Assembly (NCBI RefSeq): GCF_004216755.1
Contig: NZ_SGWZ01000007.1
Coordinates: forward strand, 62,001 to 126,000
DNA: 64,000 nt
Reading direction: 5' to 3'
Source: Kerstersia gyiorum
GTDB taxonomy: Bacteria; Pseudomonadota; Gammaproteobacteria; Burkholderiales; Burkholderiaceae_B
Positions 8,111 to 17,265 of the stretch are shown piece after piece; positions within the stretch are counted from its first letter, which is position 1, and the number at the start of each line of letters is the position of its first letter. Both the position numbers and the translations under genes were made by a program. The notes under the pieces are model-generated. The model searched no databases. It saw only the letters and a list, made by a program, of their open reading frames with translations, and had not been told where the DNA came from.

Positions 8111-8833
8111 ATGAGCAAACCGGTTTTGCTGTTATTGCCGGGGCTGTTGTGCGATGAGACGGTCTGGCGCGAGCAGCGCGAGGCCTTGTCGGCCTACCAC
8201 TGCGTGGTACCGGACTATGGCTGCGCGGATTCGATTGGCGCCATGGCCAGCCTTGCGCTGGATGCCGTGCCGGCAGGCGGTTTTGCCGTGGCAGGTCACT
8301 CGATGGGAGGGCGGGTGGCGTTGGAAATCGCTCGCCAGATGCCCGAGCGGGTGGAGCGTATGGCCTTGCTGGATACCGGCACGCACTCGCTGGCATCAGG
8401 GGCTGCGGGCGAACGAGAGGTGGCGGGGCGTATGGCGCTGTTGCATATCGCACGTACGCAAGGCATGCGCGCTATGGGCCGGGAATGGGCGCGAGGCATG
8501 GTGCACAAGGACAGGCTGGAAACGCCGCTCTTCGAGGAAATCCTGGCGATGATAGAACGCAAGACGCCAGATATTTTTGCCGCACAGTTGCAGGCGCTGA
8601 TCGAGCGGCCGGACGCCAGCGGCGTTCTGGCGCGCCTGCAAGTGCCGGTGCTGCTGTCCTGCGGGCGGCAGGATGCCTGGAGCCCGGTCGCGCGCCATGA
8701 GGAAATGCAGCGGCAGTGTCCTGCCGCACGCCTGGTCGTCATCGAAGACAGCGGGCACATGAGCACCATGGAACAGCCACAGGCAGTGACGCGGATGTTG
8801 CGCGCCTGGCTGGAGGATGACGGCCAGGCTTGA
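8111..8833 (+). CDS. Alpha/beta hydrolase in an aromatic catabolism operon
   Basis: 240 residues with the complete alpha/beta hydrolase triad: nucleophile Ser64 in GHSMGG, Asp188 in GRQDAW, His216 in DSGHMSTME. The ATG at 8111 has AGGA upstream. It lies between ligA and pobA on the same strand with gaps of about 100 bp, so it is probably co-transcribed. It could cleave an ester of an aromatic acid to feed 4-hydroxybenzoate or protocatechuate, or act on a ring-cleavage lactone. It does not look like a standard PcaD. The substrate cannot be named from sequence. Confidence 0.8.
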   Translation: MSKPVLLLLPGLLCDETVWREQREALSAYHCVVPDYGCADSIGAMASLALDAVPAGGFAVAGHSMGGRVALEIARQMPERVERMALLDTGTHSLASGAAGEREVAGRMALLHIARTQGMRAMGREWARGMVHKDRLETPLFEEILAMIERKTPDIFAAQLQALIERPDASGVLARLQVPVLLSCGRQDAWSPVARHEEMQRQCPAARLVVIEDSGHMSTMEQPQAVTRMLRAWLEDDGQA

Positions 8834-8925
8834 AGCCGGTCCGATGGGCGGGAACGCACTTGAGAGCGGCCAGGCAATGGCGCCAGGAAGGGCGGGCCCG
8901 CCCCAAACAATCAGAGGAGACAATC

Positions 8926-10098
8926 ATGAAGAAGACGAAGGTCGCGATCATCGGCGGCGGCCCAGCCGGGCTATTGCTGTCCCATATCCTGGCGCTGCAT
9001 GGCATCAGTAGCACCGTGCTTGAGCGGCAAAGCCGCGAATATGTGCTTCAGCGCATCCGGGCCGGCGTGCTGGAGCATGGCACGGTCCAGTTGCTGCGGG
9101 ATGTGGGCCTGGGCGAACGGCTGGATCGCGAAGGCTTGGAGCACAACGGTACGCTGGTGACCTGGCATGGCGAAGGTTCTTTTGTGATCGACACCATGAA
9201 GTATGCCGGTCGGCCCATGGTTGCCTATGGCCAGACCGCCATTACCGAAGACCTGTATGCGGCCCATGATCGCGCGGGCACGGAAATCCTTGATCGCGCC
9301 ACCGATGTCGTGCTGCACGATATTACGGGCGTCCAGTCCTATGTGACCTATACCCGCAATGGCGAGGCGGGTCGGATAGATTGCGATTTCATTGCCGCCT
9401 GCGATGGCTTTCATGGCATCGGGCGGCAATCCATTCCGGCCAGTGTTCTGCGGACCTATGAGCAGGTCTATCCATTCGGTTGGCTGGGCATCATGTCGGA
9501 AACGCCGCCGATGGAGGACTTGATCTATGCGCGCCATGAGCGCGGCTTCGCCCTGGCATCCCAGCGCAACCCGAATTTGAGTCGTTACTACATCCAGTGT
9601 CCGATGGATACGGACCTCAATGACTGGCCCGACGAACGTTTTTGGGAAGAGTTCAAGCGGCGCTTGCCGGCCGAGCTGGCGCGCACCGTCGTGACCGGCC
9701 CCAGCATAGAAAAATCCATCGCTCCCTTGCGCAGCTTCGTTGCCGAGCCGATGCGCCACGGCCGGATGTTCCTGGCGGGCGATGCTGCCCATATCGTGCC
9801 GCCGACGGGCGCCAAGGGCCTGAACCTGGCGGTATCCGACGTCTATTACCTGTCGCGAGCTTTCGATGCCTACTACAACCACCAGCAGGATGAATTGCTT
9901 GAGCGGTATTCGGAGACGGCTTTGCGGCGGGTCTGGGCGTCGGAGCGCGTGTCCTGGTCGCTGACCAAGCTGTTGCATGTCTTTCCGCAGGATTCCGGGT
10001 TCGAGGAAAAAATGCGTCTCAACGAGTTCCAGTACCTGCAGAAATCCGAGCGTGCGCTGGCGACGCTGGCCGAGCAATATGCAGGGCTGCCGTTTTGA
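8926..10098 (+). CDS. pobA: 4-hydroxybenzoate 3-monooxygenase (PobA)
   Basis: 390-residue FAD monooxygenase that hydroxylates 4-hydroxybenzoate to protocatechuate using NADPH and oxygen. It has the N-terminal GGGPAG dinucleotide motif (10-15), a DG motif (Asp160-Gly161) and GDAAH (286-290). The substrate-site residues known from the Pseudomonas enzyme appear at the same numbers: Tyr201, Ser212, Arg214, Arg220, Tyr222, Pro293 and Tyr385, which makes the assignment firm. The ATG at 8926 has AGAGGAG upstream. Its product, protocatechuate, is the substrate of the enzyme whose alpha subunit is encoded at the start of this operon. Confidence 0.96.
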   Translation: MKKTKVAIIGGGPAGLLLSHILALHGISSTVLERQSREYVLQRIRAGVLEHGTVQLLRDVGLGERLDREGLEHNGTLVTWHGEGSFVIDTMKYAGRPMVAYGQTAITEDLYAAHDRAGTEILDRATDVVLHDITGVQSYVTYTRNGEAGRIDCDFIAACDGFHGIGRQSIPASVLRTYEQVYPFGWLGIMSETPPMEDLIYARHERGFALASQRNPNLSRYYIQCPMDTDLNDWPDERFWEEFKRRLPAELARTVVTGPSIEKSIAPLRSFVAEPMRHGRMFLAGDAAHIVPPTGAKGLNLAVSDVYYLSRAFDAYYNHQQDELLERYSETALRRVWASERVSWSLTKLLHVFPQDSGFEEKMRLNEFQYLQKSERALATLAEQYAGLPF

Positions 10099-10122
10099 TC
10101 TCTTGATAAGGGCGGCGGACGT

Positions 10123-10150
10123 GCGCTTGCCGGATTGGTCCGGCAAGCGC
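10123..10150 (+). terminator. Hairpin after pobA, possible terminator without T tract
   Basis: An 11-bp perfect stem (10123-10133 with 10140-10150) lies 25 bp after the pobA stop. No T run follows, so it may work with Rho or only protect the mRNA end. Confidence 0.4.
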
Positions 10151-10166
10151 GCAAGCTTGCTGCATT

Positions 10167-10176
10167 GGGGGGGGGG
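10167..10176. repeat. Ten-base poly-G tract
   Basis: Ten consecutive G between pobA and tRNA-Leu. Homopolymer G tracts this long slip during replication in related genera. It is outside any recognised gene, so no phase-variable product is evident. Confidence 0.85.
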
Positions 10177-10315
10177 CTCAGGGGCGTTCCCTGCGGTCGG
10201 TGGCTGATGCAATGAGGATTGCCTGGCGTCGCCACCGGCAGACGTGAGACAAGGTTGCCGGGCTGGCTGGAACGGCGATGCAGGAATTCAGCTGGGGAGA
10301 ATGCCGCCGGAAAGT

Positions 10316-10350
10316 AAAAACGGCTTGAAATCTTTCGATTTCAAGCCGTT
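10316..10350 (-). terminator. Rho-independent terminator of tRNA-Leu
   Basis: A perfect 12-bp stem (10321-10332 with 10337-10348, extended by A-T pairs) is followed on the minus strand by TTTTT. It lies a few bases after the tRNA 3' end and is its terminator. Confidence 0.88.
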
Positions 10351-10355
10351 GCAAT

Positions 10356-10440
10356 TGGTGCCCAAGAGAGGACTCGAACCTCCACACCCGAAGGCACTAG
10401 TACCTGAAACTAGCGCGTCTACCAATTCCGCCACCTGGGC
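10356..10440 (-). tRNA. tRNA-Leu (anticodon CAG)
   Basis: 85-nt gene with a 7-bp acceptor stem starting GCCCAGG, D-loop, a five-bp anticodon stem CTAGT/ACTAG with loop TTCAGGT (anticodon CAG), the long variable arm of a class II tRNA (TGCCTTCGGGTG), T-loop GGTTCGAGTCC and an encoded CCA. It reads CUG leucine codons. Confidence 0.95.
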
Positions 10441-10579
10441 AACGTTTCGTCGACTTCAGAAGTTCTCTTCCGTGTCAGAAGCGTAGGAAAAGAAGTATAT
10501 GGCTTATTTTTTTGTGTGTCAACACTATTGGTGAAAAAAAGAGAGATACGGCAAATTTTTTTTGGGGGTCTGCCAGGCT

Positions 10580-11047
10580 TCAGGTGGCGCCTGCGTCAGT
10601 CGCCTCTATTTTCTTGACCTCCGTGCCCTCGGGCGACAGTGCCGATCCATCCTCGGCTTGAGGCGCCATGGGGGCGATGGGGCGCCCGGTGCGCTTATCC
10701 ACCAGTATCGAGTGAGCTTCGCCATGCGGAAACAGATGATGTTCGCCCCACTGGCGCAGCGCGACCACAATGGGAAACAGGCGCTTGCCTCGTGGCGTCA
10801 GGCTGTATTCCTGATAGGCCGAACCATCGGATGCATCCTGCATGGCGAAGATGCCGGCATCGACCAACTTGCGTAGCCGATCGGCCAGAATGTTCCTGGC
10901 CATTCCCAGGCTGCGCTGGAAATCGCCAAATCGGCTGATGCCGTCAAAAGCATCACGCACGATGAGCAGGGACCAGCGGTCACCGATCACATCAACGGAA
11001 CGCGCAACCGGGCAGGTTTCCTGGGGGGCTTTTTTTCGGGACGGCAC
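10580..11047 (-). CDS. HxlR-family transcriptional regulator
   Basis: 155 residues with the HxlR-type winged helix: CPVARSVDVIGDRWSLLIVR near the N-terminus, then GISRFGDFQRSLGMARNILA, and the wing YSLTPRGKRLFPIV. An unusually long polar tail (about residues 118-155) follows. The start is GTG at 11047 with AGGAG upstream; a nearby ATG is out of frame. It is divergent from the remnant of an MFS transporter, the usual partner of such regulators, so its original target gene appears to be lost. Confidence 0.85.
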   Translation of the reverse strand: MPSRKKAPQETCPVARSVDVIGDRWSLLIVRDAFDGISRFGDFQRSLGMARNILADRLRKLVDAGIFAMQDASDGSAYQEYSLTPRGKRLFPIVVALRQWGEHHLFPHGEAHSILVDKRTGRPIAPMAPQAEDGSALSPEGTEVKKIEATDAGAT

Positions 11048-11137
11048 GGCATCTCCTGGTGGCTGGCGGATAAACCTGGTGGTTGCATTTTAAAACCACG
11101 TGATCTGGCATTCAACTAGTTTTTATTTGAAACTGGA

Positions 11138-11425
11138 TTGACTGAAGCAGCGATCATGGGGACTTTTATGGGGCCGTCGGGCGGCGGCGGCCTGGCGTGC
11201 AATCAAACGATGGCCATGCGCAGCCGCCTGGTCGGTCTGTATATGCTGTTCTATGCAGTCGGCAGTGGCCTGGGCGCCATCGGCTCCACCCTGGCCTATG
11301 CGCGATCTGGATGGGCGGGTGTATACGCGCTGGGAGCCTTGGTGAGCCTGCTGGCCCTGGTGTTCTGGTGGCTGACCCGGCGTGTGACCGATGTTGCGCT
11401 TTCGCCTATTGCACCAGCTGGTTGA
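11138..11425 (+). pseudogene. C-terminal remnant of an MFS transporter
   Basis: About 95 codons remain of a protein normally near 400 residues. The text matches the last two or three helices of an AraJ/YdhP-type sugar or drug efflux MFS protein (GLYMLFYAVGSGLGAIGS, then GVYALGALVSLLALVFW). There is no ATG with a ribosome site; the frame opens at a TTG. The first three quarters are absent: upstream is the 90-bp spacer to the HxlR gene. Its 3' end overlaps the last 20 bp of gspF on the other strand. A small two-helix protein is possible but unlikely. Confidence 0.75.
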
Positions 11426-12617
11426 TTTCGATGATGGGCATCATCACCGCCAGGACGATCACCAGTACGATGCCGCCCATGATCAGGATCATCAGCGGTT
11501 CCAGCAGGGCGGTGAGTGTCATGGCACGTCGTTCCAGTTCGCTGGAAAGCGTCTTGGCGGCGCGGTCCAGCATGGCGGGCAGTTCGCCGGTGCGTTCGCC
11601 GCTGCCGACCAGGTGGACCAGCAGCGGCGGGAAGATTTTCTGCGCCTGCAAGGCGGCGGACAGCTGCGCACCTTCGCGTACCCGTACCGTGGCGTCATTG
11701 ACGGCGCTGCGCAGTCGTTCGTTGCGCAGGGTCTTGCGCGCGGCATCCAGCGCGGCCAGCAGCGGGACGTTGCTGCTGGTGAGAATGGCCAGCGTCGCGG
11801 AGAAGCGGGCGATGTCCACACCCATGGCGTAGCGGCCAAAGACAGGCAGGCGCAGGACCTTGCTGTGCCAGGCCAGTTTTGCCGCCGGACGCCTCAGGCT
11901 GAAGCGCCAGAGCACGAACAGGGCAGCCAGCGCCAACGCGGTGACGCCCCCCCATTCGCGGATGAAGCCGCTGGCGCTGAGCATCATTTCAGTCAACGCA
12001 GGCAGTTTCTGCTTGGCTTGTGAAAATGCCCCCACCACCTGCGGCACGACATAGCTCAACAGGAAAATGACGATGCCGATGGACACGACCGTCACGATGA
12101 TGGGGTAGATGAAGGCGGTCAGGATCTTGCTGCGCAGCGCGCCACGGGACTCGATGTAGTCGGCGAGCTTTTCCATGACCTGGGCCAGGTCGCCGGATTG
12201 TTCGCCGGCATCGACCAGCGCCCGGTAGATGTCGGGAAAGTCGCGTGGGTGGGCGGCAAGGGCTTCGCCCAGGCGATGGCCGGCACGCACATCGGCGCGA
12301 ACCGCCGCCAGCGTATGCGCGACGTGGCGGCGTTCCGCCTGCTCCAGCGTGGCGGTCAGCGCTGCTTCCAGCGGTAGCCGTGCCGCCAGCAGGCTGGAAA
12401 GCTGACGTGTCAGCCAGCCCAGGTCCGAGTCGCTGATGCGCGGCCCCAGGCTGCTGCGCTGGCTACCCTGGCGTGAAGCGCCGGTCGCGCGGACTTTCAG
12501 CGCGACCAGGCCGCGCGAGCGCAGCGCCTGGCGTGCGCCGCGTTCGCTGTCGGCATCAATCAGGCCGCGCTCGATGCGGCCTGTCGTATCGGCGGCTTCA
12601 TACTGGTAGGAAGGCAT
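11406..12617 (-). CDS. gspF: Type II secretion inner-membrane platform protein GspF
   Basis: 403 residues, polytopic protein that links the GspE ATPase to the pseudopilus. It shows the two repeated T2SSF cytoplasmic domains (LTRQLSSLLAARLPLEAAL near 70-90 and FSATLAILTSSNVPLLAALD near 270-290) and three membrane segments, the last at the C-terminus (MILIMGGIVLVIVLAVMMPI). Last gene of the minus-strand operon, 74 bp after gspE. Length is normal. Confidence 0.95.
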   Translation of the reverse strand: MPSYQYEAADTTGRIERGLIDADSERGARQALRSRGLVALKVRATGASRQGSQRSSLGPRISDSDLGWLTRQLSSLLAARLPLEAALTATLEQAERRHVAHTLAAVRADVRAGHRLGEALAAHPRDFPDIYRALVDAGEQSGDLAQVMEKLADYIESRGALRSKILTAFIYPIIVTVVSIGIVIFLLSYVVPQVVGAFSQAKQKLPALTEMMLSASGFIREWGGVTALALAALFVLWRFSLRRPAAKLAWHSKVLRLPVFGRYAMGVDIARFSATLAILTSSNVPLLAALDAARKTLRNERLRSAVNDATVRVREGAQLSAALQAQKIFPPLLVHLVGSGERTGELPAMLDRAAKTLSSELERRAMTLTALLEPLMILIMGGIVLVIVLAVMMPIIEINQLVQ

Positions 12618-12691
12618 GGCTGGGGAGGATGTATGGGTAGGGCGGGCGGCGGAATTCCGCGCCCGGGGTCAGGGCAGGGCGGCGGGCAGGG

Positions 12692-14113
12692 TCAGGCGTC
12701 TCGGGTAACACGGGTGATTTCCTCCACCGATGTGACACCTTGTGCGATCCAGCGGTCGCCATCCTGGCGCAGCGTGCGCATGCCGGCGGTTTGTGCGGCA
12801 CTGCGCAATGCCAGTTCATCGGCATTGTTGTGCACCAGTGAGCGAATTTCATCCGTCACGGTGAACAGCTCGTGAATACCGGTACGGCCGCTGTAGCCAG
12901 TGTGACTGCAGGCCGGGCAGCCGCCAGGCGTCCAGCTGGCGGTGCCGTCATCATGCTTCTTGCAGCAGTGCTGGCACAAGCGGCGCACCAGGCGCTGCGC
13001 CAGCACACCTTGCAGGGTGCTGGCCAGCAGGAAGGGTTCGACCCCCATGTCGATCAGGCGGGCCACGGCGGAAATGGCATCGTTGGTGTGCAGCGTGGCC
13101 AGCACCAAGTGGCCGGTCAACGAGGCCTGCACGGCGATCTGGGCAGTTTCCAGATCGCGGATTTCACCAATCATGATGACGTCCGGATCCTGGCGCAGGA
13201 TGGCGCGCAGCGCCGAGGCAAAGGTCAGGTCGATGCGCGGGTTCACCTGGGTCTGGCCGATACCGGGCAGATCGTATTCGATCGGGTCTTCCACCGTCAG
13301 GATATTGGTGGTGCTGGCATCCAGGCGCCCCAGTGCAGAATACAGCGTCGTGGTCTTGCCGCTGCCTGTAGGACCGGTCACCAGCACGATGCCGTGCGGT
13401 TGGCGGATCTGACGGTCCAGCTGGCGCAGTACATCGGGCGCCATGCCGAGTTTTTCCAGTTGCAGGCGGCCGGCTTCCTTGTCCAGCAGACGCAGCACGG
13501 CGCGTTCGCCGTGACCGGTGGGCAGCGTGGAAACCCGCACGTCGATCGGGCGGCCGCCAACCCGCAGCGCGATGCGGCCGTCCTGCGGCAGCCGCTTCTC
13601 GGCGATGTCCAGGCTGGCCATGATCTTGATGCGGGACACCAGCGCACTATGCAGGGCGCGGCGCGGACTGACTACGTCGCGCAAGGTGCCGTCGACGCGA
13701 TAGCGCACTACTGAGTGCGTTTCGAATGGTTCTATGTGGATGTCGCTGGCGCCGTCGCGCGCGGCCTGGGTGAAGAGCGCATTGATCATGCGGATCACCG
13801 GGGCGTCATCATGTGCCTCGAGCAGGTCCTCGACTTCAGGAATATCCTGCAACAGGCGGTCCAGGTCGATTTCGCTGGCGGCAGCATCGACCACGGCCGC
13901 GGCGTCATCGGTCTGCGCATAAGCGGCGGCCAGCAGCGTATCGAGTTCCGCGTCGCTGACTTCACGGCTGGGCAGCTCGCCATAGCGACGCTGAAGTTCG
14001 GCCCGGGCCCAGGCGGGCGTATCCGGGCTTAGCACCAGGGCCAGGCCGTTCGGGCTGGCCTGGATCAGCGCGCGCTGGGCTCGGGCCCAGGAATAGGGCA
14101 GGCGTGCGTTCAT
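12692..14113 (-). CDS. gspE: Type II secretion ATPase GspE
   Basis: 473 residues, cytoplasmic hexameric ATPase that drives pseudopilus assembly. It carries Walker A GPTGSGKTTTLYSAL, an Asp box, Walker B (DVIMIGEIRD), a His box (LATLHTND) and the four-cysteine zinc element CQHC...CPAC near the C-terminus. The N-terminal domain that binds GspL is shorter than in the Vibrio and E. coli enzymes. The ATG overlaps the gspD stop (ATGA), which shows coupling. Confidence 0.96.
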   Translation of the reverse strand: MNARLPYSWARAQRALIQASPNGLALVLSPDTPAWARAELQRRYGELPSREVSDAELDTLLAAAYAQTDDAAAVVDAAASEIDLDRLLQDIPEVEDLLEAHDDAPVIRMINALFTQAARDGASDIHIEPFETHSVVRYRVDGTLRDVVSPRRALHSALVSRIKIMASLDIAEKRLPQDGRIALRVGGRPIDVRVSTLPTGHGERAVLRLLDKEAGRLQLEKLGMAPDVLRQLDRQIRQPHGIVLVTGPTGSGKTTTLYSALGRLDASTTNILTVEDPIEYDLPGIGQTQVNPRIDLTFASALRAILRQDPDVIMIGEIRDLETAQIAVQASLTGHLVLATLHTNDAISAVARLIDMGVEPFLLASTLQGVLAQRLVRRLCQHCCKKHDDGTASWTPGGCPACSHTGYSGRTGIHELFTVTDEIRSLVHNNADELALRSAAQTAGMRTLRQDGDRWIAQGVTSVEEITRVTRDA

Positions 14114-16485
14114 TGGCCGGCGTCCGTATTGTCGAGGATGACCTGGGGTTCCGCCGTCACGGGGCTGGCCGGGGCTGGGCCGTCGTCACGCAGATCCAGC
14201 AGACCCGCATCGTTGCGGTCCAGTTCTGGCAGCAGGGGGCGGGAGTCATCCGGCGTCAGCCAGCGCGATTCCAGCGGCATGTTGTTCTGCGCGGCGCGCA
14301 TGAAGTTGTAGCGGTCCAGCGTCAGGCTGGCGCTGTCACGCGCGTCGCGCACGATGTGCGGCCGCAGGAAGACCATCAGGTTGGTCTTGGTACGGGTGCG
14401 TTTGTCGTAGCGGAACAGATTGCCGATGAAAGGGATGGAACCCAGCAGGGGGACCGCCACGGTGGTGTTGGAAACGTTGTCTTCCAGCAGGCCGCCCAGC
14501 ACGATGATCTGGCCGTCATCGACCAGGACATTGGTTTCCAGCGAACGCTTGCGGGTCACGATGCTGCTTGAACTGGTGGAGGCCGCATCGTCGATATTGC
14601 TGACCTCCTGGTAGAGCGCGAGCTTGACCGTGCCACCTTCGGAAATCTGTGGACGGATGCGCAGCGTCAGGCCGACGTCTTCACGCTCGATGGTCTGGAA
14701 CGGGTTGCTGGAACCGTCGCCTGAGGTGGTGTACTGGCCGGTGACGAAGGGCACGGTCTTGCCGACCATGATGCTGGCTTCCTCGTTGTCCAGCGTCATC
14801 AGGTTCGGGGTGGACAGCACGTTGGCCTGGCCAGTGCCTTCCATGGCGCGCGCCAGTACGCCCAAGTTGAGGACTTCATTGCCGAGGATATCTACCGTAC
14901 CCTTGACCACGCCCAGGCTCAGGCCTTTGCCTAGCGCGTCGATGGTGGTGGGGCCGTTACCGGTGAGGCCCGAGCCGCCCAGGTTGGAACCGCCGACGAA
15001 GGATGTATTGCCGCTGCTGATGCTGTCGCCGCCAACCATCCACTGGATGCCGAATTCAGCCGAGTTGTCGGCGTTGACTTCAACGATCAGGCTCTCGACC
15101 AGTACCTGGGCGCGGCGCTGATCGAGCTGGTCGATGACTTCGCGCAGGCTGCGATACAGGGGGTCGGGAGCGGAAATGATGAGGGTGTTGGTTGACGGGT
15201 CGGCCTGGATGGTTGCGCCGCCAGCCGAGAAGGCTACGGATTGCTGGTTGTTGCTGCTGCCGCTGCTGCTGGTGTTGCCGCTGCTGTTGTTGCTGCTGGT
15301 ACCCAGCAGGCTGTTGGCCGAACGCGAGCTGCTGGAGGACGAGTTCGACGATGACGAGGACAGTCCAGAGGTATTGGACAGGCCCTCGCTGCCAGTGCTG
15401 CTGCCGCCCTGGCCGGTCAGCGCGCCGCGCAGGACTTCCGCCAGCTTGGTTGCCTGGGCGTTGCGCAGGTAGACCACGTGCAGGTTGCCGGGCTTGGTGG
15501 TGGGGCTGTCGATGCGTTGGATCAGTTCCTTGGCGAGATCCAGGCGGGCCGGACTGCCGGCGCGGATCAGCACGCTATTGGTACGCGGGTCGGCCACGAC
15601 GGAAATGCGTTGGGTGGCGTCGCCCGAGCCCCCCTGGCCTTCCAGCAATTGCGAGGCCAGGCCGGCGATATCCGCGGCGATGGCGTAGCGGATGGGCACG
15701 ACGTCCGTATTGATCGAGTGAGGCGTATCTATCCCGGCGATAACCTGGGCGATGCGATCCAGGTTGTCGGCGTAGTCGGTGATGACCAGCGTATTGTTGC
15801 CGGGATAGGCGTTGATAGGGTTGTTGGGCGCGATCATGGGCCGCAGCACCGGGACAAGATTGGCCGCATTCTCGTAGCGCAGCGAGAAGACACGCGTGAC
15901 CAGGCCGCTGCTGGGCACTGTGCCGTCGGCAGCGCTGACCGGGCTGCCTTGCAGCTTGGCATCGGCTTCGGGCACGACGCGGCTGACGCCATCAACCTCA
16001 ACCACGGCAAAGCCTTGCATGCGCAGCGCGCCCAGCAGCATGGTATAGGCGGTTTGCGGTGATACCGGGGCTTCGGATACCAGTGTGAGCTGGCCCTTGA
16101 CGCGCGGGTCGACGATGAAGTTCTTGCCGGTGAAGCGTGCCAGCGCCCGCACCACGCCCTGCAGGTCGGCGTCAACGAAGTTGAGCATGACCTGGTTATC
16201 GCTGGTGGTGCCCCGGCCGGCAACCGTGCGCGGCGTCGCCGCAGCCGTGGTGACCTGCTTGCTGCGCGAAGTCTGGGCGGGCGGTGGCGGTGGCGGTGGC
16301 AGGTCGTTGCGGAACCGGCTGTCGTCGGCATTGCGCTGCACACCACCGCTGGTGCGGACCAGCAGTTCTGAGGCGTCCTGTTGCTCGGGCGGCGGCACGG
16401 TGGCGCAACCAGCCAGGATCAGGGTCAGCAGGGCGCTGGGAATCAGCGGAAAGGAAGAGGTCGGGGCGTTGCGCTTGACGGTCAT
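14110..16485 (-). CDS. gspD: Type II secretion secretin GspD, lipoprotein form
   Basis: 791 residues, outer-membrane channel of the secretion system. Signal with lipobox LAGC (Cys27), so it is predicted to be a lipidated, self-piloting secretin, consistent with no GspS pilotin gene nearby. N0-N3 domains follow (N0 from about residue 95, MLNFVDADLQGVVRALARF), with a long Ser/Asn-rich insertion at about 370-430 inside N3. The secretin beta-domain carries VPLLGSIPFIGNLFR and the S-domain follows. It sits 33 bp after gspN. The GspNDEF order at the end of the operon differs from the E. coli layout. Confidence 0.96.
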   Translation of the reverse strand: MTVKRNAPTSSFPLIPSALLTLILAGCATVPPPEQQDASELLVRTSGGVQRNADDSRFRNDLPPPPPPPAQTSRSKQVTTAAATPRTVAGRGTTSDNQVMLNFVDADLQGVVRALARFTGKNFIVDPRVKGQLTLVSEAPVSPQTAYTMLLGALRMQGFAVVEVDGVSRVVPEADAKLQGSPVSAADGTVPSSGLVTRVFSLRYENAANLVPVLRPMIAPNNPINAYPGNNTLVITDYADNLDRIAQVIAGIDTPHSINTDVVPIRYAIAADIAGLASQLLEGQGGSGDATQRISVVADPRTNSVLIRAGSPARLDLAKELIQRIDSPTTKPGNLHVVYLRNAQATKLAEVLRGALTGQGGSSTGSEGLSNTSGLSSSSSNSSSSSSRSANSLLGTSSNNSSGNTSSSGSSNNQQSVAFSAGGATIQADPSTNTLIISAPDPLYRSLREVIDQLDQRRAQVLVESLIVEVNADNSAEFGIQWMVGGDSISSGNTSFVGGSNLGGSGLTGNGPTTIDALGKGLSLGVVKGTVDILGNEVLNLGVLARAMEGTGQANVLSTPNLMTLDNEEASIMVGKTVPFVTGQYTTSGDGSSNPFQTIEREDVGLTLRIRPQISEGGTVKLALYQEVSNIDDAASTSSSSIVTRKRSLETNVLVDDGQIIVLGGLLEDNVSNTTVAVPLLGSIPFIGNLFRYDKRTRTKTNLMVFLRPHIVRDARDSASLTLDRYNFMRAAQNNMPLESRWLTPDDSRPLLPELDRNDAGLLDLRDDGPAPASPVTAEPQVILDNTDAGQ

Positions 16486-16518
16486 GATGGCGATATCGTT
16501 TCGTTTCTGGGGGCGGGC

Positions 16519-17265
16519 TCAGCGGAAGCGCAGGCGGGTCTGATTGCCTGTGCGCGGTCCGAGCGCGGCGAGCAGTTCATTGAGGGCGCCGTGGACATCG
16601 GCGTTGGCGCTGGCTTCGACTTCGGCGGTGCCGTCGAACGCCAGCCCCTTGCTGTTGATGGTGCCTTCGCCTTGCAGGCGCAGCGGGCCCTGCCGGGTGG
16701 CCAGCGTCAGCTTGACGCGTTTATCGGTATCCTGATTAACCGCCAGATCATAGCTGCCGAATGGTTTCACCGGGGTGAGATCGGACGAGGCGTTACGCCA
16801 CTGGATATCCAGCAGGCGGGTGCCGGGCGGCGTGGCGGCCCCCAGCGTGGATGCGGGCCAGTTCAATTGGAGCTCCCCCCCGGGTGCGATCGTGTCCAGC
16901 GCGGCATGGAAGGCGGTCAGTGTGGAGGCAGGCAGGCGCAGCGATTGCGCATTGATGGCCAGGCCGCGCCAGCCAGGGGCCAGCGTGACCGGGCCGCCCA
17001 GCCAGGGGTGACGGAGGTCTGCCACAGGCCCCTGGCGCCAGGCCAGTTTCCAGCTGAGCGGATCGGGCAGGGTGCGGCGTCGGCCTTCGGGGCCGACGGC
17101 GATAGTGGCGCTACCGTTCCAGATGGAACCGCTGGCGTCGACGATGGCGAGCGGCAGCGAAGCAGGCAGCAGAACCATGGCCCAGCGGGCGGGCATGACA
17201 GCCAGTGCGGCAGCCAGCGCGATCAGTATGAAACCGATGATTTTGAGGATCAGTTTACGACGCAT
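16519..17265 (-). CDS. gspN: Type II secretion protein GspN
   Basis: 248 residues with one N-terminal membrane helix (LILKIIGFILIALAAALAVM) and a periplasmic beta-rich domain, ending LAALGPRTGNQTRLRF. GspN is a non-essential accessory protein in many systems. The ATG at 17265 overlaps the gspM stop and is preferred over longer frames that run back into gspM. Confidence 0.88.
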   Translation of the reverse strand: MRRKLILKIIGFILIALAAALAVMPARWAMVLLPASLPLAIVDASGSIWNGSATIAVGPEGRRRTLPDPLSWKLAWRQGPVADLRHPWLGGPVTLAPGWRGLAINAQSLRLPASTLTAFHAALDTIAPGGELQLNWPASTLGAATPPGTRLLDIQWRNASSDLTPVKPFGSYDLAVNQDTDKRVKLTLATRQGPLRLQGEGTINSKGLAFDGTAEVEASANADVHGALNELLAALGPRTGNQTRLRFR

